This document shows, piece after piece, positions 22,597 through 31,029 of a stretch of DNA of 40,972 bases. This DNA is from a virus, in IMG/VR virus record IMGVR_UViG_3300020180_000004, positions 1 to 40,972 of that record. One strand, given 5' to 3'. Every line of letters begins with the position of its first letter. Positions within the stretch are counted from its first letter, which is position 1. The position numbers and the translations under genes were made by a program. The notes below the pieces were generated by a model. The model saw only the letters and a program-made list of their open reading frames with translations. It was not told the DNA's origin and did no database searches.

Positions 22597-24123
22597 ATGA
22601 AAGTATATGGTAATCTTGAAGCAGCAGCGGTTGAGAGTTTAGCGAGTAATCCTGCGGGGAACGTAACCGGAAGATTCTGGTGGAATTCTACAACACTACG
22701 TCTAACTTTAGACGACGGCACAAATAAACTAGCGATTCTAAGAAACGATCAGGTGTTAATTCTAGGCACCAGTGGAACTGCGGCCAACAACGTTAGGATT
22801 AACAGAGGGGCCAACGCTCTTCTACAATTTGTTACTGGCGGTGACACGACGGCAGAGGGCACGCTCTCTACTTCTTTAGCACAAATCTCTGCAAGATTAG
22901 AAAATTATACGAACGCGGCGAAGCCTGCTTTTGGAAATGCGGGTCGGTCGATATATATAACAGATCTTGCAGATTTATACGTAGACACAGGTAGTGCGTG
23001 GAAGGCTATCGGTGGGGCTCCACTTACAACTAAGGGCGACTTATACGGATACTCTACAGTAGATGCTAGAGTAGCGGTGGGTACGAACGGACAATTTTTA
23101 AAGGCGGACTCAAGTACTGCGACAGGCCTTGCGTGGGACACGATTGCCAGTGCTCCTGCTGCGTTTAATACATACACAACTACTCAGACATTAAGTAACT
23201 CTAACGACATCGTTCTTTTGGATTCTACTAGTGGAGCTTTCACAGTTACTCTGCACACAGCGGTGGGGAACACGGGAAAAATCCTCACACTAGAAAGGAC
23301 TGACGGTACGTTAGCCAATCCGATAACACTTGCTACAACGTCTGGACAAACCATTGGCGGTATTGCGAGCGGAGCTTACGCTCTCTATACTGCGGCGGAA
23401 CTTTTAAGAATAGTCAGCAACGGAACGAATTGGATTATTTTAGATCACGAGACAACTACTGCGGAAGTTGATGCTGGTCAGCTAGCAATTTCTTCTTCAC
23501 ATCACTTTGATTTCACAATCACATCTGCAACCGTAGCGAGCAATACAGTGTATTCTCATAACGGCCAAATATATACGGTCAGCACTGGCATAGCTCCGAG
23601 TACGCTATTGCGCATGGCAGGCTCCGGTGCGCCATCTGCTTCCGGAACTCTGACCTATGTGTCGGGTCCAACTGCTGGCGATAGAACATTTTCCTCTGTT
23701 GCCACAAACACTCTTACCAAGGGCACTATTACTTATGAAAATTTTTATTGGGTGCGAAACGGTAAAAATATAAATTTTAGATTTGAAGCTAGGTATGGAG
23801 CTGGCACTGCTGGGTCTGGTGATTACGTGTTTAGACTACCCGCGACTTTGCGGGCTGAAATGACGAACCTCAGAGCTTCGATGACAAATGTTGGGCCTAT
23901 GGGCGCTGTGATCGGTGACCTTAGCACGCTTGGCTCCGGCATGGCTGGGAACGCAAGCAGCGCGCTTCGTACATTTATAGTATATCTTGGCAATACTGAA
24001 TATTTAAAATTAGCGAACACGACCGACGGAGTGTATGGCGCAAGCACAGGTAATACAAATTTAGCAACGGCACTGTCGTTCTCGGTTACGGGTTCATATC
24101 CTGTAGTTGGATGGCAGCCGTAG
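22597..24123 (+). CDS. Second fibre protein
   Basis: A 508-aa protein with GGGGGAAAA before the ATG. Residues of about 20-35 (GRFWWNSTTLRLTLDDG) and 130 (DLYVDTGSAWKAIG) resemble a segment near the end of the fibre gene upstream (RLVWNTVDKTVYLDTG), so the two probably share domains or work together. The middle is Thr/Gly/Ala-rich. The last 150 residues have the Gly-rich, aromatic-poor look of a receptor-binding tip and end in SYPVVGWQP. Probable receptor binding at the host surface. Confidence 0.75.
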   Translation: MKVYGNLEAAAVESLASNPAGNVTGRFWWNSTTLRLTLDDGTNKLAILRNDQVLILGTSGTAANNVRINRGANALLQFVTGGDTTAEGTLSTSLAQISARLENYTNAAKPAFGNAGRSIYITDLADLYVDTGSAWKAIGGAPLTTKGDLYGYSTVDARVAVGTNGQFLKADSSTATGLAWDTIASAPAAFNTYTTTQTLSNSNDIVLLDSTSGAFTVTLHTAVGNTGKILTLERTDGTLANPITLATTSGQTIGGIASGAYALYTAAELLRIVSNGTNWIILDHETTTAEVDAGQLAISSSHHFDFTITSATVASNTVYSHNGQIYTVSTGIAPSTLLRMAGSGAPSASGTLTYVSGPTAGDRTFSSVATNTLTKGTITYENFYWVRNGKNINFRFEARYGAGTAGSGDYVFRLPATLRAEMTNLRASMTNVGPMGAVIGDLSTLGSGMAGNASSALRTFIVYLGNTEYLKLANTTDGVYGASTGNTNLATALSFSVTGSYPVVGWQP

Positions 24124-24138
24124 AGCGAGGGGTTTTAT

Positions 24139-24495
24139 ATGGGCGCTGAAGTGTGGATTGCGGCAATTGGTTTAGGTACGACGTTAATTGGCACCGCTAA
24201 ATATATGGTAACTAAGTTAGATGACTCTAACAAGGAAGCCATATCTGCACACAAGGCACACCTTCAAACTTTTAAGGAAGAGATTACAAAAGTTAGAGAA
24301 GAGTACTACGACACGAAAATTAGTAATGAGTCTTTAAAGGCGATGGTGTTGACGATGCAGAAGAATTTTTCTGATATGAACACTACCCTAAAAATGTTCG
24401 TAGAGTTAACTAGAGGCTCGATGCTTGAGAATGAGAAAAGATTCGACAAACTCCACGAGGAGTTTGGGAAAGTTTTAATAAGGTTTAAGAAATGA
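24139..24495 (+). CDS. Membrane protein of lysis cluster, holin or spanin candidate
   Basis: A 118-aa protein with one N-terminal hydrophobic helix (about residues 5-24) followed by a charged helical region likely to form a coiled coil. This topology fits an inner-membrane spanin, and some single-helix holins are similar. It overlaps the endolysin gene by 4 bases (ATGA), which ties it to lysis. No second membrane helix, so it is not a classical two- or three-helix holin. Confidence 0.6.
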   Translation: MGAEVWIAAIGLGTTLIGTAKYMVTKLDDSNKEAISAHKAHLQTFKEEITKVREEYYDTKISNESLKAMVLTMQKNFSDMNTTLKMFVELTRGSMLENEKRFDKLHEEFGKVLIRFKK

Positions 24496-24920
24496 GCTTT
24501 TTTAAAACACCTGAAGTTGAGAGACGAGTACAGTTCATGTGCATAGAGGCTAAGAACATCATGGGCGCTTGTATAAACTTTGTAATTGATGCGGGCATGG
24601 TGCCTGTCATCACGGAGACAGTGACGACTAGAGGAGAGGACGAAAAGCTGCATAGAACTTCTGCGACACATAGGGAAGGAAGAGCTTTTGATTTAAGGTG
24701 CAAGGATTGGCCAACGGAAGTGAAGTTAGATTTTTTATCTTTTATAGAAGATCAGTACGGTTCTTACGGGGCGCTCTCGGCGGACGGATATCCAAAGATT
24801 GTTCACCACCATGGCGAAGGGGACAGCGAGCACATGCACGTTCAGGTAAATAAGAAATATTATAATTTAGCAAGATTATCAGGATTTAAACTAGAAAAAA
24901 GGGGAATAGAAAATGTCTGA
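24492..24920 (+). CDS. M15-family peptidase endolysin
   Basis: A 142-aa enzyme with the full signature of M15 peptidases: THREGRAFD gives the zinc ligands His60 and Asp67, and EHMH gives the catalytic Glu113 and the zinc ligand His116. These enzymes cut peptide cross-links of the cell wall (L-Ala-D-Glu or D-Ala-D-Ala type bonds). There is no cell-wall binding domain and no signal peptide, as is usual for endolysins against Gram-negative hosts that leave the cytoplasm through a holin. Confidence 0.88.
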   Translation: MSFFKTPEVERRVQFMCIEAKNIMGACINFVIDAGMVPVITETVTTRGEDEKLHRTSATHREGRAFDLRCKDWPTEVKLDFLSFIEDQYGSYGALSADGYPKIVHHHGEGDSEHMHVQVNKKYYNLARLSGFKLEKRGIENV

Positions 24921-25206
24921 AGAAATTCAAGGGACGAAAGAAACAAAGGAACTTTTAATAGCACTTTTAAAGGTGACACCCATTTTACTTAAACAATTTA
25001 AGGACGGCGCACAGGTACAAGACGCCACTGAGTTATACGAGAAGATTGTAGGGAACGCAGAGATGAAAGCGGTTATTTTACAAGCATATGAGGGTTACAA
25101 GTTAGTGCCTGGGGAACTAAAAGATTTATCTGTTAAAGAGGGAATCTCTTTGGCCAGCGAATTGTTGCCTGAATTATTTAAGGTAATTGATGAGCTTAAG
25201 AAATAA
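24913..25206 (+). CDS. Helical protein next to endolysin
   Basis: A 97-aa, all-helical protein with several Leu-rich amphipathic segments and Lys/Glu at regular spacing. No membrane helix or signal. It overlaps the endolysin gene by 8 bases and the next small gene by one base (TAATG). The place suggests a role in lysis control, such as an antiholin-like factor, but no motif supports this. Confidence 0.6.
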   Translation: MSEEIQGTKETKELLIALLKVTPILLKQFKDGAQVQDATELYEKIVGNAEMKAVILQAYEGYKLVPGELKDLSVKEGISLASELLPELFKVIDELKK

Positions 25207-25385
25207 TGGGCGCACTAAAGTCGATTTATAATATTATGCTGGCTCTCCCGGAGATTCTTAAAGTTGTAGGAAGTATTATCCAGTACTACAAAATGAAGGA
25301 CAAGGAAGCTAAGCTAAAAAAGGCGATAGAGGAAGATGAGAAGAACAAAGTTACTTCTAATATTGAGCGCATTATTAACAAGTAG
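25206..25385 (+). CDS. 59-aa membrane-associated protein, spanin-like partner
   Basis: A frame of 59 codons starting with a TAATG overlap. Residues of about 6-28 are largely hydrophobic and could insert in or lie on the membrane; the remainder is a highly charged helix. The lipoprotein gene that follows starts inside this gene in another frame, the architecture of overlapping Rz/Rz1 pairs. At 59 aa it is short for an inner-membrane spanin, so the assignment is open; the 24139-24495 product is an alternative partner for the lipoprotein. Confidence 0.55.
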   Translation: MGALKSIYNIMLALPEILKVVGSIIQYYKMKDKEAKLKKAIEEDEKNKVTSNIERIINK

Positions 25386-25557
25386 TTGTGCTTTAAAGGA
25401 GCCTAAGGACGTAAAAATCTATCAGGCCTCTTTAGAGGAAGCAGCTCTTGTTAGATATCAAGAGGAAGAGTTTATTTCTTTTGGGGACCCTGCGATAGAT
25501 AATTACATGTGTCTTTCAAAAGAGGATTTAATTAAGGTTTTAAGGAATTTAAAGTAG
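25336..25557 (+). CDS. Small lipoprotein, candidate outer-membrane spanin
   Basis: A 73-aa protein with a basic start (MRRTK), hydrophobic core and lipobox LTSSC, Cys18 being the lipidation site. The first 50 bases overlap the preceding 59-aa gene in another frame. The mature part (about 55 aa) is acidic and contains a helix with Glu/Ala repeats. In a lysis cluster this fits an outer-membrane spanin that helps break the outer membrane after the wall is cut. Confidence 0.65.
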   Translation: MRRTKLLLILSALLTSSCALKEPKDVKIYQASLEEAALVRYQEEEFISFGDPAIDNYMCLSKEDLIKVLRNLK

Positions 25558-25567
25558 AGGGGAAAAG

Positions 25568-25948
25568 ATGTTAACACTCACATATGGTTATAAAAAACCA
25601 CAAACAGGCGACCGTGGGGTGCCTTTTTTTACAGCAATGGAAGATAACATTCAACGCTTAAACGACCATACACATAACGGTTCCGATGCGGCACTTCTAT
25701 CGGCACAAAGTATCGTGGGGATTGAGACCACCATTTTAGCAGTAAATTGGGTGGTACACGGTGCGACAGGTTTTTACAGACAGCTAATAACATCTCCAGC
25801 TGGAATCGCATACGACACGGTACAGATATCCTTCAGGCTAGCAGATAGATCCTATGTTTTCCCAACCATTGAAAGAGTAAGTGCTGCCCAGTACTACATT
25901 TACACAATAGATAATACGTTGGCTTATTTCGCTGTATACGGGGGTTAG
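25568..25948 (+). CDS. Tail-associated protein of unknown function
   Basis: A 126-aa protein with a motif RLNDHTHNGSDAALL near residues 30-46, a form that recurs in podovirus tail or fibre attachment proteins. The rest is beta-rich. The gene sits directly before the large tail protein, with AGAGGGGAAAAG before the ATG. Probably a tail hub or fibre-linking component. Confidence 0.65.
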   Translation: MLTLTYGYKKPQTGDRGVPFFTAMEDNIQRLNDHTHNGSDAALLSAQSIVGIETTILAVNWVVHGATGFYRQLITSPAGIAYDTVQISFRLADRSYVFPTIERVSAAQYYIYTIDNTLAYFAVYGG

Positions 25949-25951
25949 ACT

Positions 25952-28219
25952 TTGGATTTATTAGAATACAAAAATCCATTTGAGGTAGGTACTTTTTCTG
26001 GGGGCATAACAGACAATGTCTTTAGGCAGGCACCAAATCGTGCGGCGACGATTGATAATTTTCTAATCAAGTCGGACGACTCTCTCACATCAAGGGCGGG
26101 TTCTGAGATTGATAATTTGGCGAACCCGATTATCCCTGCTGGAAATCAGCGAATTGGTACTTTGATTAACTATAACAATAACGACATCATGTTTGTGCAT
26201 TCTGCAAAGAAGCTTTATTACAGGGATCCTTCGGCGTACACAACGTTACAAGGCACCACTGGGAACGACGTTTTATCTGTAGGGACTGTGACAAATATTT
26301 TGTCAGTCACTCAGTGGAACGGGCACTTGTATTTAACAAGCGATGCGTACCCACTACACACAAAAATATATAAAGACACCGCTGGAGATTATCAAGTAAG
26401 AACGGCGGGACTTCCAGCCCTTGCAACAGCGCCCACTATAACAGTAGGTGTTGCGAGCACTAACGATTTCATTTACTCCTTTCATCACGGCTACACTTAC
26501 ACAATAGACGGCACAACTTTTCAAGATTTTGGGCCCGTGACAGTTGTAGAAGTTCCCAATAGTGGCAACCCTTCAGTAAATGCTAACGCTATTTCTTTAA
26601 TTCCAGTTTTAGCTAACGGAGCGACTGGGAACTATGATACAGCAGCACTTCGAATATTTATTTATCGAACGCTTGCAGGTGGGCAAGACTCTTACCTCAT
26701 AGGGAATGTTACGAATGGGACTACGGTATTTAATGATAACGTCAGCGATACTGTTATTCTTGATAACGATTTATTATACATTGATGACGGCACGTTAGAC
26801 TTCGACCCTCCGCCATTATCTAAATACATTCACGTAGTCAACAATACTGGATACTACGCATACCTAAACGAGAATTCTTCTTTAAGAAAAAGTATAATTA
26901 GACAAAGTATTCCCGGAGACCCAGACTCTGTACCACTCCCATTTGACATTCAAGTAGAAGATGAGATAACGGGAATTAGTTCTGCTAAGTCCGTCCCAAT
27001 TGCACTTTGCAAAAGACATATTTACAGAATAGAAAACTCCTTTGACAGGTTTGGCAGAGGCACTCCTCTCCCAGTTAGAATTTCGGATACTGCGGGCTGC
27101 ATTTCCCACGCGTCAATCGTACAAGCAGAGAACGGTATTTTCTGGTTTGGAAATGACGGTGTTTACGCAACCGACGGCTACCAAGTACTAAAAGTTTCCG
27201 ACGGAAACAATGATAGATATAAAGAAATTTTAGCGCAAACAACTCAAGCGAATAGAATATACGGAAGATTCGATGAGAAAGAACGACGAATATACTGGGC
27301 ATTTCAGCAAGATTCGGCATCTTTAGATAACGATTCTTTTTTAATTCTAGATTTACGTGTGCCATTGGGCCCTGATATGCCGTTTGTGACTGCCAGTGGG
27401 AATAGTTTTAGACCAAGTGCTATTGAATTTTTCAATAAGCAATTGTACCGAGCGGATACCCGTGGGTATGTATTTTTACACGATGGGGCCTACACCACAG
27501 ACCCAAAGGTCGACACAAATGAATTTCCAGTTAATTGGGTAAAAGAGACCGTTATCTGGACGTATGCGTCTATCAACTATAACTTTGGTCAGACGGCACT
27601 TAGAAAATATGTGACTAAGATTTTATTAACCGCTGCCAATAGAAATAACACCTCCATTCAAATTACTGCGGTAAACGATGACGGAAAAATCGTTAGAGAG
27701 TTAAAACTTATTAGATGGAGAAGGAACTTTGTTTGGGGCGACGATGATTTCGTTTGGGGCTCTCTAGACTGCGTGTGGAATGCGGTCGGATTAATTGAGC
27801 AATGGCGCAGAATGCCTGCGAAAGGTTTACGACTCTCCTACTTGCAGATTAAAATTTCCAACGCCGTTTCAGTGATAACTGCCTCTGATACTATAGGCAA
27901 GGCGACGTTTAACCCTGTTCTAAACACTATAACGCTGGACTCTTCTGCGACACAGGACTGGCCAGTTGACAGCGTAGACTATATCATTAAAACTGAAGTC
28001 GATAACTACCAAAAAGAATTCGTCGTATCGACTAGGTCTGCGGACACACTAACTGTCTTTGACCCAGATAATTCCCTACCGACGGGAAGTTTAAAGTGGG
28101 AGTTGTCGGGCTATAAAAAAGGTGAGACGCTAAATTTATTATCGTACAATTTATATTGGGATAACAATAGTGACAACCAGTTAACATATGAATCGGGTCA
28201 AGACGGGGCGAACGCTTAA
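25952..28219 (+). CDS. Large tail hub/stabilisation protein
   Basis: A 755-aa protein starting at TTG 25952, after GGGGG; the next Met is about 76 residues on and would cut off the conserved-looking NPFEVGTFSGGITDN segment, so TTG is the start. Sequence and length suggest a beta-propeller-like or beta-rich tail protein that closes the portal channel, as gp10 of P22 does. It is followed by an adaptor gene. A WGDDDFVWGSLDCVW segment near 590-605 is rich in aromatics. Confidence 0.7.
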   Translation: MDLLEYKNPFEVGTFSGGITDNVFRQAPNRAATIDNFLIKSDDSLTSRAGSEIDNLANPIIPAGNQRIGTLINYNNNDIMFVHSAKKLYYRDPSAYTTLQGTTGNDVLSVGTVTNILSVTQWNGHLYLTSDAYPLHTKIYKDTAGDYQVRTAGLPALATAPTITVGVASTNDFIYSFHHGYTYTIDGTTFQDFGPVTVVEVPNSGNPSVNANAISLIPVLANGATGNYDTAALRIFIYRTLAGGQDSYLIGNVTNGTTVFNDNVSDTVILDNDLLYIDDGTLDFDPPPLSKYIHVVNNTGYYAYLNENSSLRKSIIRQSIPGDPDSVPLPFDIQVEDEITGISSAKSVPIALCKRHIYRIENSFDRFGRGTPLPVRISDTAGCISHASIVQAENGIFWFGNDGVYATDGYQVLKVSDGNNDRYKEILAQTTQANRIYGRFDEKERRIYWAFQQDSASLDNDSFLILDLRVPLGPDMPFVTASGNSFRPSAIEFFNKQLYRADTRGYVFLHDGAYTTDPKVDTNEFPVNWVKETVIWTYASINYNFGQTALRKYVTKILLTAANRNNTSIQITAVNDDGKIVRELKLIRWRRNFVWGDDDFVWGSLDCVWNAVGLIEQWRRMPAKGLRLSYLQIKISNAVSVITASDTIGKATFNPVLNTITLDSSATQDWPVDSVDYIIKTEVDNYQKEFVVSTRSADTLTVFDPDNSLPTGSLKWELSGYKKGETLNLLSYNLYWDNNSDNQLTYESGQDGANA

Positions 28220-28236
28220 TAGTTATTGGGGGATTT

Positions 28237-28944
28237 TTGGCTTTTAAAACTCTGGACGAAATTAGAAGTAAAATTCAAAGAGATTTGGATCTTGAGGTTG
28301 AAGAATTTATTCAGCCACTAGAAATGATCGAGTACATTAACGATGCGATCACTCTAGCTGAAGCCAAAATCATAGACCTTGGTTTGAGGGACAAGTACTT
28401 TTTTGCCAGAACTAAATTGTCCATCGTCCAGGGTGCAGAAGACATCGAACTTCCTTCAAACATTTATGCAAATAAAATAGTGAAGCTTGTATATTCAAAC
28501 GGCACAGAAATTTATCCGATGAAGCCAATGGATAGAGAAAAAATGTTTGAAGAAATTGAACTTATAAATAGTGCAGGTTCAGCGCCTTTAATCTTCTACC
28601 GATACCTAATTAGAAACGATACTCCAGGTGGGGAAGTAATTCAGATAGTTCCGAAAGCAAGACAGACTTTAACGGACGTTATTGTTTGCTGGTACTACAG
28701 AGACGCCAACAGATTATCTGCTGACACGGACCTTTGTGATCTCCCAGAGATCTCAATTCAATTCGTCTATCAATATGTAAGAGTAAGAGTGTACGAAAAA
28801 GAAAAGGGCGCATCGTGGCTACAGGCCAAACAAGATTTAATGAAAATTGAAGTAGACATGTTAACGACGCTACAACAACAAATCGCAGATAGTGACTTAA
28901 CTAAAGTGGAACAGGACTTTTCTGCATACGAGGAGCATAGCTAA
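28237..28944 (+). CDS. Head-tail adaptor protein
   Basis: A 235-aa protein starting at TTG 28237, after TGGGGG. The N-terminal half is helical with text like IRSKIQRDLDLE...EYINDAI, the form of phage head-tail connector adaptors that attach below the portal (P22 gp4-like role). The C-terminal half has a YQYVRVRVYEKEKG helix and an acidic end. Overlap of TAATG with the next gene. Confidence 0.7.
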   Translation: MAFKTLDEIRSKIQRDLDLEVEEFIQPLEMIEYINDAITLAEAKIIDLGLRDKYFFARTKLSIVQGAEDIELPSNIYANKIVKLVYSNGTEIYPMKPMDREKMFEEIELINSAGSAPLIFYRYLIRNDTPGGEVIQIVPKARQTLTDVIVCWYYRDANRLSADTDLCDLPEISIQFVYQYVRVRVYEKEKGASWLQAKQDLMKIEVDMLTTLQQQIADSDLTKVEQDFSAYEEHS

Positions 28945-29735
28945 TGGCTGGTAAAGGTAGTGACCCAGAATTTGAAGCGTGGAGCAGCAGCACAGGCGGC
29001 AAGAATTATAACGATTTCGTAGCGTGGAAGAGTATGCAAAATGATTTGCAGAACACGCTTAAAGACGTTCGAACTCAATATGAACAACTAAAACCCGCAG
29101 CCCAAGCAAGGCCCGGGATGGTATTATCTCCATCGACGGATTTTGAGAGAAAAGCTGGCGTCACAGCGCCTATGTACGAAGGGACGAGAGATGCGCAAAC
29201 AGGCGTTCTGCTCGATCAATTCAAACAAGATCCATACGCTGGGGAAGCACTACAGAAATTAAAAGCACAAGGTTTTGCAGAAGGTTTATCTCCGTGGGCA
29301 CAAATGCAAATGGACTCACAGAAACTAGGGCAGCAAAATTCCAGAGCAGGTGCGCAGCGCCAACAAATGCAGGCGCAGTCATCGGCACAAGGTCAGCTTG
29401 CACGCTCTGGCGGTTTAACAGGCGGGGCAGCGGCACTTCTTGCTAGACAGGGTTCTAGAGATTTAATGAACTCTAATCAGGGAATTTCCAGAGAAGGTAT
29501 GAACCAGAGACTGGGAATTGAACAACAAGATTTAGAACGAAAGAATAAAATTATTGGTGCCTTTGGCGAACGTGAGACAGACGCAAATAAAGGTAATATC
29601 AACCAAAGTATGCAGGACATTAATAGAAAAAGTTTATTTGATATGGAAAGATATCGCCAACAAATGTCTGCGTGGGGCGCAGAGAAAAGTGCCGATGCGA
29701 CTAGAAGTGCTGGCGGCGGAGGCGGGAAGAAGTGA
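28944..29735 (+). CDS. Gln-rich virion protein, possible ejection protein
   Basis: A 263-aa protein with long Gln/Ala-rich helices (about residues 90-165) that include Met/Gln repeats, and a Gly-rich C-terminus. Composition resembles proteins ejected with the DNA by podoviruses. It stands between the adaptor and the GNAT-like gene. No enzyme motif seen. Confidence 0.6.
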   Translation: MAGKGSDPEFEAWSSSTGGKNYNDFVAWKSMQNDLQNTLKDVRTQYEQLKPAAQARPGMVLSPSTDFERKAGVTAPMYEGTRDAQTGVLLDQFKQDPYAGEALQKLKAQGFAEGLSPWAQMQMDSQKLGQQNSRAGAQRQQMQAQSSAQGQLARSGGLTGGAAALLARQGSRDLMNSNQGISREGMNQRLGIEQQDLERKNKIIGAFGERETDANKGNINQSMQDINRKSLFDMERYRQQMSAWGAEKSADATRSAGGGGGKK

Positions 29736-30157
29736 TACTTAAATTGTTTTCAAAAGAAGAGTGGGCACCTGTGGCGGCACTTGCGCACAAGGCTTGTTTC
29801 TATGAAGACAGGCCAGACGCGCAAAACACTTTTGATTTTGTGATGGTGGCCGAGCATGAAGAGGGGAAAGCTATTGCTTACGCTACTATTCTAGAGATTG
29901 ATTCTAAGACCGCGTACATGCAACACGGCGGCGCTTTCCTAGAAATACGTGGAAAATACACAACACTTAGAACGTACCAAATGATGGTGAACTTTTTAAA
30001 GGGTAAGTACTCTAGAATTTCCACTAGAGTGTGGAATCAAAATATTCCAATGTTAAAAATGGCAATGAGCCAAGGTTTAATTATTCAAGGGATCGACGTC
30101 ATAGACGGAACGGTTCACGCGATCATGTCATGGAGTAAACCTAGTGAAGGAAACTAA
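29732..30157 (+). CDS. GNAT-fold-like protein in virion cluster
   Basis: A 141-aa protein starting at GTG 29732, which overlaps the preceding stop as GTGA. The order of strands and helices (helix, strand pair, AYATILEIDSKTAYMQHGG, a basic turn, then a helix and a WNQNIPMLKMAMSQG segment) fits the acetyltransferase fold, and similar short GNAT-like proteins are encoded in podovirus ejection clusters (T7 gp13 has been predicted so). A clear acetyl-CoA loop (Q/RxxGxG/A) is not obvious, so it may be a structural relative and not an enzyme. Confidence 0.6.
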   Translation: MILKLFSKEEWAPVAALAHKACFYEDRPDAQNTFDFVMVAEHEEGKAIAYATILEIDSKTAYMQHGGAFLEIRGKYTTLRTYQMMVNFLKGKYSRISTRVWNQNIPMLKMAMSQGLIIQGIDVIDGTVHAIMSWSKPSEGN

Positions 30158-30650
30158 TTTGCTTCAGACAATTCAAAGACAAGCGTCGAGTGGCGCACTT
30201 GCAAATCCAAAAGATAGAGCGGAGCTAGTGGCGAAAATATTTCAGCTTCAAGATGAAGTCGGGAAATTGCCACAAGAGACGGGCGGGCTTCAGCATCATT
30301 TCTCTGAAGGACTCTACGGTAGAGAATTGTCCCTTACAAAAGGTACTTTAATTGTTGGGAAGATTCATAAATATAAAAACTTAAATATTATATTAAAGGG
30401 TAGAGTTACTTTCTTTAGCATCGATGGTGCTTATGAGGTAACCGCTCCAAAAGTATTCGTGGCAAGTCCTGGCGTTAAGCGGGTCATTTACGCGCACGAG
30501 GATTCTATTTGGATGAACGTACACGCGACTAAAGAAACAGATATAAATAAAATAGAAGAAGAAGTTATTGCTAAAACCTTTGATAGTGTTGAAGGAATTA
30601 GCGAGGAAGAATTAAAAATAATCAAGGAGGCTCTAGTATGTCATGGATAG
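30144..30650 (+). CDS. Cupin-like phage protein
   Basis: A 168-aa protein. The central part (about residues 50-130: TKGTLIVGKIHKYKNLNIILKGRVTF and later PGVKRVIYAHEDSIWM) has the strand pattern of a cupin barrel, with His at plausible positions, similar to proteins seen in other podovirus tail clusters. Start may be GTG 30144, or TTG 30159, which has AAGGA upstream; both lie close to the preceding stop. Function unknown; possibly a head or tail component. Confidence 0.6.
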   Translation: MKETNLLQTIQRQASSGALANPKDRAELVAKIFQLQDEVGKLPQETGGLQHHFSEGLYGRELSLTKGTLIVGKIHKYKNLNIILKGRVTFFSIDGAYEVTAPKVFVASPGVKRVIYAHEDSIWMNVHATKETDINKIEEEVIAKTFDSVEGISEEELKIIKEALVCHG

Positions 30651-31012
30651 CAGTAGGCGCAGCAGCGATTGGTCTTGTGACCAGTGTAAGTAACAATAAA
30701 GCAAAAGCAAAAGCACAACAAAAGCAGGCAGATATTTCTGCGGCACAAACACAGTACTCGCCATGGACAGGTCAACAGGCACAGGAGTTTAACCCGCAGG
30801 CCATTGATGGTACAGGGGACGCACTTAAAGGAGTAGCGGGCGGGGCTTTTTCTGGAATAATGTCTAATAACGCAAATGCGGCAATGCAACCGGACACCTC
30901 CGCTACTAACCCAATGCTAGCTGGAGATCCCAATAACCCATGGTCACAAATGGGCGGCATGGGCGCGGGCAATCAATACGAACAAATGATGAAGAAGAAA
31001 ACCATCGGTTAA
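30638..31012 (+). CDS. Small membrane-active virion protein, ejection candidate
   Basis: A 124-aa protein with a perfect ribosome site AAGGAGG. A hydrophobic N-terminal helix (residues 2-17) is followed by Lys/Ala/Gln-rich helix and Gly/Asn/Met-rich low-complexity sequence. Such proteins in this cluster often enter the cell envelope with the DNA. It starts inside the last codons of the cupin-like gene. Confidence 0.6.
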   Translation: MSWIAVGAAAIGLVTSVSNNKAKAKAQQKQADISAAQTQYSPWTGQQAQEFNPQAIDGTGDALKGVAGGAFSGIMSNNANAAMQPDTSATNPMLAGDPNNPWSQMGGMGAGNQYEQMMKKKTIG

Positions 31013-31029
31013 AGAAGGAGCGATTTCTT

